Shown here piece by piece: positions 1-7,540 of a stretch of 64,000 nucleotides of DNA (its first letter is position 1; each line of letters starts with the position of its first letter). The notes under the pieces were generated by a model, which made no database searches, was not told the origin of the DNA, and saw only the letters and a program-made list of their open reading frames with translations. The translations under genes and the position numbers were made by a program. The stretch lies in contig JADKGX010000002.1 of assembly GCA_016722065.1 (NCBI GenBank), positions 372,001 through 436,000 on the forward strand, in the 5' to 3' direction. This DNA comes from Planctomycetota bacterium. GTDB lineage: Bacteria; Planctomycetota; UBA8742; UBA2392.

Positions 1-585
1 GGGTTCGACTTTTTCCAGCTCATCCAGCCGGGCGAAGTTGCGCTCGGCTTTCGCTGTATCGCCAAGCCTGCGGCACAGTTCGCCGATCAGGTAGTGAACC
101 ACGGGCAGGTCGTCGGGGCTGAATTCTTCCGCGGCCAGGCCAAGTTCGAAGTACTTCACGGCCTTGCGGCGGGCGTTGCGTTCTTCGTCGTCGGGCTCGC
201 CTTCCATGCGCGAGCACCAGGTGGCCTGCAGAAACAGGTCGGCCACTTCTGCGCTGCGCTTGCCCACGTAGGTTCCAATCAGTGCTGCGCGCCGATAGCG
301 TTCCGCCCCGCCCAGTTGCTGGCCCTTTTGCCAATGCAGGCCCTGCAGAAGCGACTTCAGGCGGTCCAGGTTGCGGTGATCTGCAAAGTCGCGGTAGTCG
401 GCCTCAAAGCCCACAAAGCCGCATTCCGGGCAGACGTGCAGAAAATTGGGCAGCGGGTTTCCGTCCAGATAGCGCGGACAGAAGTCGGATTCCTTTTCAC
501 CAATGTTGAAGCCAATCACCAACCTGGTCGCAAACTTGTGCGCGCACACGGGACACTTCAATTCCTTGTCGGTGAACTCCGGCAT
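1..585 (-). CDS. DUF2225 family zinc-binding protein, cut by window edge
   Basis: The reading frame stays open to the window edge, so the C-terminus is missing. The visible 195 residues carry CPVC at 11-14, DFCPRY at 34-39, and CPECG at 52-56, followed by a helical region that looks TPR-like. This cysteine layout is that of DUF2225, a family of presumed zinc-ribbon plus TPR proteins with no settled function. The start ATG is preceded by an AAAGGGG Shine-Dalgarno at good spacing. The TlpA-like gene on the same strand begins upstream of it and ends 31 bp before this start, so the two are probably co-transcribed. Family call is confident; cellular role is unknown. Confidence 0.8.
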   Translation of the reverse strand, partial: MPEFTDKELKCPVCAHKFATRLVIGFNIGEKESDFCPRYLDGNPLPNFLHVCPECGFVGFEADYRDFADHRNLDRLKSLLQGLHWQKGQQLGGAERYRRAALIGTYVGKRSAEVADLFLQATWCSRMEGEPDDEERNARRKAVKYFELGLAAEEFSPDDLPVVHYLIGELCRRLGDTAKAERNFARLDELEKVEP

Positions 586-616
586 TGGCCCCTTTCGAAA
601 CCGCGCCCTGGACACG

Positions 617-1729
617 CTACTTTGCCAGGCGGGCGGCGTAGCGCATCAGGTCATCGCTGCGCACGTCATAGCGGTACACCTTGCCCTTTGCATCGACCAG
701 CACATTGAACGGGATCACGCTGACCGACAGTTTCTTGATCAACGTGCCTTCTTCAACGCGGTCCATCCACGCCGACCGGAACTTGATCGCATCGGGGTTG
801 CGACCCAGCCATTGTTCAAAAGCCGGCTTGCTTTCGTTGACACTAATGCCCAGCACCGGCATTTTCTCGCCGTGACGCTTGTGAACTTCCTGCACAAAGG
901 GCAACTCGCCGAGGCAGGGGGCGCTGGTGGTGTCCCAGACAAACACGAGATAGGGTTTGTCGATCCAGTCCGCGGACGCCAGGGCTTTTCCGTCAACATC
1001 CTTGATGCTGAAGGCCGGCATGTCGCGGCCAATCCAGTCCAGTGCGTCGAGTTGGCCTTGCAGAAACGCACGGGCGTCTTCATCGCCTTTGACCTTGTCG
1101 CTTTTGATCAGCATGTCCAGCGCGCGCTTTGCATCGGCCACGCGGTCCAGGAACAGCAATGTCCGCACGCGCATCATGCGCGCGGCGTTGGCGTCCTGCC
1201 GCTCGGGGTGTTTTTCAATGAATTGTTCCAGTGCGACCAACGCGACGTCTTCACTGCCCGGCATGCGAAACAGCGTCTGTGCTTTCACAAAGCGCGCATC
1301 CGGGGCCAGGTCGGAATCGGCATGGTTCTTGAGAAACTCGTCGGCGGCCTTGACGGCGTCTTGCAGGCGGTCTTCCAGGCGGCTCAGGGTCACTGCGTTT
1401 TCAAACCTCGCTGGCATCAGGTCTTTGGCGCCAGTGTGGTTATCAATGTACATGCGCAGGGCACCGGCGTATTCGTGGTCCAGTGCCATCAATTCGCCCT
1501 CGGCCTTTCGCAGCTCATTGGGCTCGACGCGTTCCTTTTGTTGCAGGCGCTCAAACTGGGTGATCAACACTTTGCGGCGCTTGTCAAAGTCGTCAAACAG
1601 GGCGTCGTAGGTTGCGTATTCCTTCACCTTGGGTGTGTCTGGGGCCGGTGGCTGTTCCTGCGCCACGGAAACCAGCGGCACGAACGCCAGCAGGGCAAAG
1701 GCCAGGCAGACAAGCAGTGGGCGGATCAT
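617..1729 (-). CDS. TPR plus thioredoxin-fold (TlpA/ResA-like) exported protein with degenerate active site
   Basis: A signal peptide (residues 1-23, MIRPLLVC start) is followed by a helical TPR-like region (about 35-225) and a C-terminal thioredoxin fold (about 235-370). In TlpA/ResA proteins the active site is WCxxC. Here the matching stretch reads WDTTSAPC, so the first cysteine is serine (S269) and only C272 remains. The cis-proline is kept at VSVIP (about P340). The protein is therefore unlikely to be a standard dithiol oxidoreductase. The chosen ATG has AAGGA seven bases upstream, and the signal peptide begins there. A longer frame from 1783 is possible but would bury the signal peptide. 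Confidence 0.8.
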   Translation of the reverse strand: MIRPLLVCLAFALLAFVPLVSVAQEQPPAPDTPKVKEYATYDALFDDFDKRRKVLITQFERLQQKERVEPNELRKAEGELMALDHEYAGALRMYIDNHTGAKDLMPARFENAVTLSRLEDRLQDAVKAADEFLKNHADSDLAPDARFVKAQTLFRMPGSEDVALVALEQFIEKHPERQDANAARMMRVRTLLFLDRVADAKRALDMLIKSDKVKGDEDARAFLQGQLDALDWIGRDMPAFSIKDVDGKALASADWIDKPYLVFVWDTTSAPCLGELPFVQEVHKRHGEKMPVLGISVNESKPAFEQWLGRNPDAIKFRSAWMDRVEEGTLIKKLSVSVIPFNVLVDAKGKVYRYDVRSDDLMRYAARLAK

Positions 1730-1849
1730 GTTGGGTCCTTGCAGGGGGTTGGCCCGGCGAATCGGAAAGCCCCGGTCGGGCAAGGGTACCCGACACCCCC
1801 ACAGATTCGCAGTTTCGGCGCCAAGGTCAACTGCAGGATTTCTTGCGGG

Positions 1850-4162
1850 CTAGCTCTTCTTGGGGCCGCGTGTCAGGCCGCGGGTGCGGCGGCGCGTTTT
1901 TTCGCGCTTGCGGCGGCGCGTGCCGCCTTCAATGTCCGCAATCACGGGGTCAGGCAGTTCCTGCTGCTCGGGCGAAAGTGTGTCGCCGCTGCCGGGGCCG
2001 GCAACGGGCGCATCCGGCACGATGGTGGCCGTAGGGTCCGCAGCCAAAGTATCGGCCGAGGATCCGTCTGGCGGTGCGACGTCAGTAACGTCGTCGTCAT
2101 CGGATTCGTCTACTTCTGACACCTGTATGGCACCGCTGCTTGCGGCGTCGGCAGGTGCTGGCGCGACTTGTGCCGCCTGGGCAACTGGTGTCGTTGGGGC
2201 GCTGGCGGGTTCAGGAACCGTGGTCGCCGGAGCTGGCGAGGCACTTTGGCCAGCTTCGGTTGAGGCCTTGGGTCCAGATTCGACGGTCGTCTGGTCTTGC
2301 CTTGGCTGCGGGGCTGGTTTCAGATCCGGCTGCTGTTGGACAGCAGGCAATTCCGTGCCTTGTGGCGCCGCGGGGTCTGTGGGGCCGTTTGCCTTCTGTT
2401 GGGCGTTCTGCTCGGTTTCCTCGTCAGCGACTTCCTTGCCTGTTTCATCGGCCTTTTGCACGGCCTGTTCTTCGGTTGCTTCTGCGGATGCTTCTGCGGG
2501 CGTTTCTGCGGGCGTTTCTGCGGGCGTCTTTCCCGTTGCTTGCACTTTGTGGTCGGCGCCCGTGGTGGCTTCGCTGAGGATTGCCGGGCTGGGCATTTCT
2601 CCGGCGGCATCCATCAGCACGTCGTCCAGCAGCGATTCGAAGCCCCCGCTTTCGGAGGAATCAATCACTGGCAGCCGGCCGCTGGCCGAAACCTGCATGT
2701 CGGCTGCGTCGTCGTGTGCGTCGCTGGTTGGGACCTCAATGCCCGGGCCGCCATCGTATTGCGACGCAGGCGCCTGAATGATCGTGTCGCCCGCGCCTTG
2801 TTGGGCAGGGGCGAAATCCGCCACTTCATGCGGCGGTGGCAGGCGGTTGCTGTCCACGGCCGAAATGGGCTGCGCCATTTCGCTGTCGTCGGCAAAGGCT
2901 GATTCGTCCAGGTCGTCGCTCGCCGCCACGTCGAGGTTCTGGTGGGTGGGGCGCTTGGCCTCGCGCTTTGTGATGTGCATGGTGTCTTTGCCGCCCATGC
3001 GGTCGCGCGCGGCGCGCAGGGCCGAAGCCAGGCGCATGATTTCGTCTTCGGTGTGAGCGGCACTGACGGAAATGCGCACCGTATCCTGCCCAAGCGGCAC
3101 AGACGGCCAGCGCATCGGGTAAGCCAGCAGGCTTTGCTTTTCGACTTCATCGGCAATGAACGTGACCTTTTCGGGGTCGCCGATACGAATGCCGACAATG
3201 TGGTGCTGGCCGGTAAGCTTGAAATCCATGCTTTCCAGGCGCGTGCGCAGAAACTTCACGTTCTGCTGCAAGCGCAGGCGCAGTGTCTCGCCTTCGCGGT
3301 GCAGAATGTTCAAAGCCTCAATGTTCGCTGCTGCCAGCGCGATCGGCATGCTGGTGGTGTAGATAAAAGGGCGTGATTCATTGACCAGCAGTTCGCGCAC
3401 TTCTTCGCTGCAGGCCACAAAACCGCCGTAACTTCCCAGGGCCTTGCTGAAAGTTCCCACCACAATCGGAACGTGCTGCAGCACGTTCTGCAACTCGGCA
3501 ATGCCGCGGCCTTTCTTGCCCAGGGCGGCGTTGGCGTGCGCGTCGTCGGCCACCAGCAGCGCGCCGTGCCGGTCACACAGCTTGATGATGCGCGCCAGGT
3601 CCGCGCTGTCGCCTTCAATGCTGAACAGCGTGTCGGTGACGACCAGCTTGCGGGCGTTGCCGCCGGCCAGCTTGCGTTCAAGGTCTTCGTAATCGCGGTG
3701 CCTGAACACCCGCACGGTTGCACCGGAAAGCTTGCAGCCGGCAACGATGCTGGAGTGGTTCATTTCGTCGGACAAGACGATATCGCCTTTGTCCAGCAGC
3801 GTCGAAAGCACCCCCAGGTTGGCCTGATAGCCGCTGCCAAAGACCAGCGCCGCCTGTGTGCCGCGAAAGCGGGCGGTGTCCGTTTCCAGCTTCTGGTGCA
3901 GCGTGCTGGTGCCTGTGACCAGCCTGGATGCGCCCGTGCCCCAGCCAAAACGGCCAGCTGCCCCGGCCGCGGCCTCTGCAATACGCAAATCACCGGCCAG
4001 GCCCAGGTAATCGTTGCTGCTGAAATTGACGTATTCGCGCGAGCCCAACTGCACGCGCGTTGAACCCATGTGCCGCAGGCTGCGCAGCTTGCGCACGCGC
4101 TTTGCGCGGGTGCGCTCGTCGCGCCTTTTTGCAAACAAATCCTGCCAGGCCTTGGGGATCAC
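1850..4162 (-). CDS. AONS/KBL-family PLP-dependent acyl-CoA:amino acid acyltransferase with long acidic tail
   Basis: Residues 1 to about 395 form a complete alpha-oxoamine synthase domain of the 8-amino-7-oxononanoate synthase / 2-amino-3-ketobutyrate CoA ligase / serine palmitoyltransferase type. Visible motifs are GTGASRLVTG (75-84), DEMNHSSI (132-139), VADDAHA (204-210) and the PLP lysine in GTFSKALGSYGG (K240). These enzymes condense an acyl-CoA with an amino acid. The last ~370 residues are low-complexity Ala/Glu/Pro/Gln with repeated AETP units and end in an Arg/Lys-rich patch (RRRKREKTRRR). Family members normally stop near 400 residues. The start is GTG with GGAG upstream. No biotin gene lies nearby, so the substrate cannot be told. 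Confidence 0.82.
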   Translation of the reverse strand: MIPKAWQDLFAKRRDERTRAKRVRKLRSLRHMGSTRVQLGSREYVNFSSNDYLGLAGDLRIAEAAAGAAGRFGWGTGASRLVTGTSTLHQKLETDTARFRGTQAALVFGSGYQANLGVLSTLLDKGDIVLSDEMNHSSIVAGCKLSGATVRVFRHRDYEDLERKLAGGNARKLVVTDTLFSIEGDSADLARIIKLCDRHGALLVADDAHANAALGKKGRGIAELQNVLQHVPIVVGTFSKALGSYGGFVACSEEVRELLVNESRPFIYTTSMPIALAAANIEALNILHREGETLRLRLQQNVKFLRTRLESMDFKLTGQHHIVGIRIGDPEKVTFIADEVEKQSLLAYPMRWPSVPLGQDTVRISVSAAHTEDEIMRLASALRAARDRMGGKDTMHITKREAKRPTHQNLDVAASDDLDESAFADDSEMAQPISAVDSNRLPPPHEVADFAPAQQGAGDTIIQAPASQYDGGPGIEVPTSDAHDDAADMQVSASGRLPVIDSSESGGFESLLDDVLMDAAGEMPSPAILSEATTGADHKVQATGKTPAETPAETPAEASAEATEEQAVQKADETGKEVADEETEQNAQQKANGPTDPAAPQGTELPAVQQQPDLKPAPQPRQDQTTVESGPKASTEAGQSASPAPATTVPEPASAPTTPVAQAAQVAPAPADAASSGAIQVSEVDESDDDDVTDVAPPDGSSADTLAADPTATIVPDAPVAGPGSGDTLSPEQQELPDPVIADIEGGTRRRKREKTRRRTRGLTRGPKKS

Positions 4163-4349
4163 TCAAGTCTCCGAAGCGGCGCAGTCTATCACGGGAACTG
4201 ACATACCCTCAACCCGTGGCTGCTGTGGGAAAAGTCAATCGGCGCGGCACGTGCCCCCCGGTCGCGCACGCAAGCAGAACGCCTTCGTGCACTGGCGGTG
4301 CCTGCCCGCAGACTGCAGACTGCGCGCTGTTGCAATCAAGGAGACGCCC

Positions 4350-5972
4350 GTGCCGGTAGTTGAATGCGTTCCCAACTTCAGTGAAGGTCGCCGCCTGGAC
4401 GTCGTGGATAAAATCGTCTCCGCGGCGGCTGCCGTGCCTGGCGTGGCGATTTTGGGCTGCGAATCCGACAAAGACCACAACCGCAGCGTACTGACCCTGG
4501 CCGGAGAACCCGAAGCCATGCTGGAGGCCGCCTTTCAGGCCTGCAAGACAGCAGCCAGCCTGATCGACCTGCGCGAGCATAGCGGCGAACACCCCCGCAT
4601 GGGCGCGACGGACGTAATTCCTTTCGTGCCCATCAGCGGCATCAGCATGGCGGAGTGCATCAAGCTGGCAGAGCGCCTGGGCGAACGTATCTCCCGGGAA
4701 CTTGACGTTCCGGTGTACCTGTATGGCGATGCCGCACGCGTGCCCGAGCGCAAAGACCTGAGTTACATCCGCAAGGGCGAGTTTGAAGTGATTCGCCAAG
4801 AAGTGAAGACCGACCCTGCGCGCATGCCGGATTTCGGGCGCAACGAGCTTCACCCCCGCGCTGGCGCCACCGCCGTGGGCGCGCGCTTCTTTCTGGTTGC
4901 CTTCAACGTGAACCTGGAAACCAAGGACATCAAGGTCGCCAAGCGCATTGCCAAGGCCATTCGTGAAAGAGACGGCGGCATGCCGGGCGTGCGCGCCCTG
5001 GGCCTGGAACTAGCCGGCCTGGGTTGTGTGCAGGTCAGCATGAACCTGGTGGATTACCGCAAGACCAGCCCGTTTCAAGCCTTCATGCGCATAGCCGAAC
5101 TCGCACGCGAGGCCGGCGTAAGCGTGCGCGAAAGCGAAGTGGTAGGCCTGGTTCCCATGGAAGCCCTGGAACTGTGCGCCAGGCAAATGGCCGAAAGCAA
5201 GCAAGTCAAAAGCATGGAAGGCGCGGCCCAGGTGTGGCTGAATCAACTGGCCAACGAAACGCTCAAACTGCGGGATTTTGTGCCCGACGAGCAGATCATT
5301 GAACTGAAGCTGGAGGATTTCATGTCGGCAGAGTTGCAGAAGTTTCCGTACCTCAAGGGCGTGGGCGACTTCCTGCGCGACCTGGCCAGCGACAAGCCCA
5401 CTCCCGGCGGCGGGGCAGCAGCGGCCATTTTGGGCGCGACGGGCATCGCGCTTGGCGAAATGGTGGGCAACCTGACCCTGGGCAAAAAGAAGTACGCCGA
5501 AGTACAGGATATCGTAAAGCGCGAACTGGCCGCGCTGGCCCCGATGCGCGAGCGCATGCTGGCCATGTTTGCCGAAGACGCCCAGGCCTTTGAGGCCTTT
5601 GGCGAAGCCGGCAAGCTGCCCAAGGACACCGACGAACAGAAAGCGGCCCGCAAGCGCGCCATGCAGAACGCGCTGAAGGTTGCCACCAAAAGCCCCGACA
5701 AAACGGCCTATCTGGGCGTGGAGGCCTTTGTGCATGTGGCGCAGATCGCCCGCGTGGGTAACAAGCACGCCATCAGCGATTGCGGCGTGGGTGCTTTGAG
5801 CCTGTACGCCAGCATCAATGCCGCCGTGCAGAACATGCGCATCAACCTGCCCGGCATTGAGGACCCGGCCTTCAAGGCCGAGTACAGCGATAAGGCTGCG
5901 GGCTATGAGCGCGAGGCCCAACGCCTGCTGGACGAAACCCTGGCAGTGGTGAAAGCGGCAATCGGAAGCTAG
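4350..5972 (+). CDS. ftcD: Glutamate formimidoyltransferase / formimidoyltetrahydrofolate cyclodeaminase
   Basis: This is a bifunctional histidine-degradation and folate one-carbon enzyme of 540 residues, the usual length for the fused form. It moves the formimino group from formiminoglutamate to tetrahydrofolate and then releases ammonia. The N-terminal transferase domain shows VECVPNFSEG at the start and HSGEHPRMGATD (residues ~83-94) with the catalytic histidine. The cyclodeaminase domain (about 335-540) shows FLRDLAS and TPGGGAAAA. The start is GTG with AAGGAG seven bases upstream; an in-frame extension back to 4014 runs into the divergent gene and lacks family similarity. No other hut genes are in view. 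Confidence 0.93.
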   Translation: MPVVECVPNFSEGRRLDVVDKIVSAAAAVPGVAILGCESDKDHNRSVLTLAGEPEAMLEAAFQACKTAASLIDLREHSGEHPRMGATDVIPFVPISGISMAECIKLAERLGERISRELDVPVYLYGDAARVPERKDLSYIRKGEFEVIRQEVKTDPARMPDFGRNELHPRAGATAVGARFFLVAFNVNLETKDIKVAKRIAKAIRERDGGMPGVRALGLELAGLGCVQVSMNLVDYRKTSPFQAFMRIAELAREAGVSVRESEVVGLVPMEALELCARQMAESKQVKSMEGAAQVWLNQLANETLKLRDFVPDEQIIELKLEDFMSAELQKFPYLKGVGDFLRDLASDKPTPGGGAAAAILGATGIALGEMVGNLTLGKKKYAEVQDIVKRELAALAPMRERMLAMFAEDAQAFEAFGEAGKLPKDTDEQKAARKRAMQNALKVATKSPDKTAYLGVEAFVHVAQIARVGNKHAISDCGVGALSLYASINAAVQNMRINLPGIEDPAFKAEYSDKAAGYEREAQRLLDETLAVVKAAIGS

Positions 5973-5980
5973 TGGCCGAA

Positions 5981-7456
5981 CTACTTGACGGGCGGCCAGA
6001 CGCGGTCGAAGGGGAATATGCGGAAGATTACCACGCCCTCGACGCTGCTTTTGTGGACCCACAGGCGATCCACGCCCGGTGTATCGGTGACGTTGACGCC
6101 AATTTGCAGCCAGCGGCGGCTGTCGTTGCTGCGGTTGCGGTTGTCGCCCATCAGGAACAGGCGTTCCTCGGGAATGGTCAATTCCTGGCCTTCGCGCAGG
6201 TAGTTGCCAAGGTCACCTACGCCATAGGATCGAAACGTGCCGTCCTCATTCTTGAGGTCCTCGGCCTGCAGGTAGGGTTCCTCCAGCAGTGCAAAATCGT
6301 CGGCGCCGGCAGGCTTCAGATAGATGTGCCCGTCTTCAAACTTGAGCGTGTCACCGGGCAGGGCGATCAGGCGTTTGACCAGCTCCGCACCTGGATCCTC
6401 GGGGCTGCGCACTACAACAATGTCGCCTCGATTCAGCTCCGGGTGCAAAAACCCGGGCAGGAACCGCACCCAAGATGTCTTCTTCTGGCCCGCAATCAGC
6501 GGCGTGATGCGTTCGACCACCAGTCGGTCGTCCTGCAGCAACGTGGGTTCCATGCTGGGACCCTGCACCTGGCTGACCTGCACAACATAGGCACGCAGCA
6601 GCAGCACAAGCAGGAAGATCTTGGTGACTTCGACGACCACATTCCAGGCCATGGTCGCCGGTGACTTCTTGCGGCGCTTGGCCTTGCCCTGCTGGCTGCC
6701 GGATTTGGCAAACCCCTTGCCGCCTTCGGCGGACTCGCTGGCAGTTTCTGTGGTTTCGGTTTCGTCGTCAAAATCCGGGCGCTTCATGCGCAGGCTGTCG
6801 CCAATGCGCTGCATGAAGCTGCGTGGAGCCCCGCCGGACTGTTTGACCTTGGCCGTGGGGCGACGTGCGCGGCCTTTGTCCTTGACCGACTTGCCCTTCA
6901 TGGCCTCTTCGGTCAGGTCGGGGCGAACGGCCACGGGTACTACCCGGCCGCTGTCGGTTGTTTTGGTTTTGACTCCGAATTCTTCTGCGGCCATGGCCGG
7001 AAAGTCGCTGGCTGCGTATTCCTCCCAGCTTACGTCATCTTTCTCGTTGGCTTTGCGGCTGGCCTGGTGGAAGTCCTCGGCATCGGCCGCGTCAATGACT
7101 TCGGGTTCTGGCTCCGGCCGCGCCGGTGGCTTGGGCTTGTCGTCAACGCGCTTGACGCCTCCGGGCGTCAACACCACGCCGCTTCGCGGAAGTTCGCGCG
7201 TTGGTGTCTGGTTGATTTTGGGAATGCCCGGGCTCAAGCCGGGCCCCTTAACCTGCCCTGAGGGCGTGCGCTGGACCGGGCGAGGCGTGCCCCGTGGCGG
7301 AGACGGCGGTGCGGGCTGGGCCTGGGGTGCTTCGTCGCCAAAGGGGTCTGGAACGCTGCTGAAATCCGGCCCCGTCGGCCGGCGCATCTTGCGCGGCGTG
7401 GGCGTAGCAGGGCTGTCCAGGTGCCCGAAAAACTCGTTACCGCGGTCTTCTGTCAT
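5981..7456 (-). CDS. lepB: Signal peptidase I with long disordered N-terminal extension
   Basis: The C-terminal ~220 residues are a type I signal peptidase, which cleaves signal peptides at the outer face of the inner membrane. One membrane segment (about 270-290) precedes the catalytic serine in QGPSMEPT (S301). The general-base lysine lies in VKRLIALPGD (about K361), and the GDNRNRSNDSR box follows. Before the membrane anchor there is a ~265-residue Pro- and charge-rich region unlike normal LepB, which would sit in the cytoplasm. The ATG at 7456 was chosen; its SD is weak, and a GTG at 7531 would add 25 residues. It shares strand and disordered style with the MshEN gene directly upstream. 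Confidence 0.88.
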   Translation of the reverse strand: MTEDRGNEFFGHLDSPATPTPRKMRRPTGPDFSSVPDPFGDEAPQAQPAPPSPPRGTPRPVQRTPSGQVKGPGLSPGIPKINQTPTRELPRSGVVLTPGGVKRVDDKPKPPARPEPEPEVIDAADAEDFHQASRKANEKDDVSWEEYAASDFPAMAAEEFGVKTKTTDSGRVVPVAVRPDLTEEAMKGKSVKDKGRARRPTAKVKQSGGAPRSFMQRIGDSLRMKRPDFDDETETTETASESAEGGKGFAKSGSQQGKAKRRKKSPATMAWNVVVEVTKIFLLVLLLRAYVVQVSQVQGPSMEPTLLQDDRLVVERITPLIAGQKKTSWVRFLPGFLHPELNRGDIVVVRSPEDPGAELVKRLIALPGDTLKFEDGHIYLKPAGADDFALLEEPYLQAEDLKNEDGTFRSYGVGDLGNYLREGQELTIPEERLFLMGDNRNRSNDSRRWLQIGVNVTDTPGVDRLWVHKSSVEGVVIFRIFPFDRVWPPVK

Positions 7457-7540
7457 CTTGTTGCATTCGGCTGGCACAACCTGCCTACAGGATAACCGGC
7501 GCAGGGCCTTCTGTGCAGTGTCGCGCCGCACCGGTACAGA

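Noticed and set aside
503..2119. A 538-codon plus-strand frame
   Set aside because: It runs opposite DUF2225, the TlpA-like gene and the KBL-like tail, all supported by motifs and SDs.
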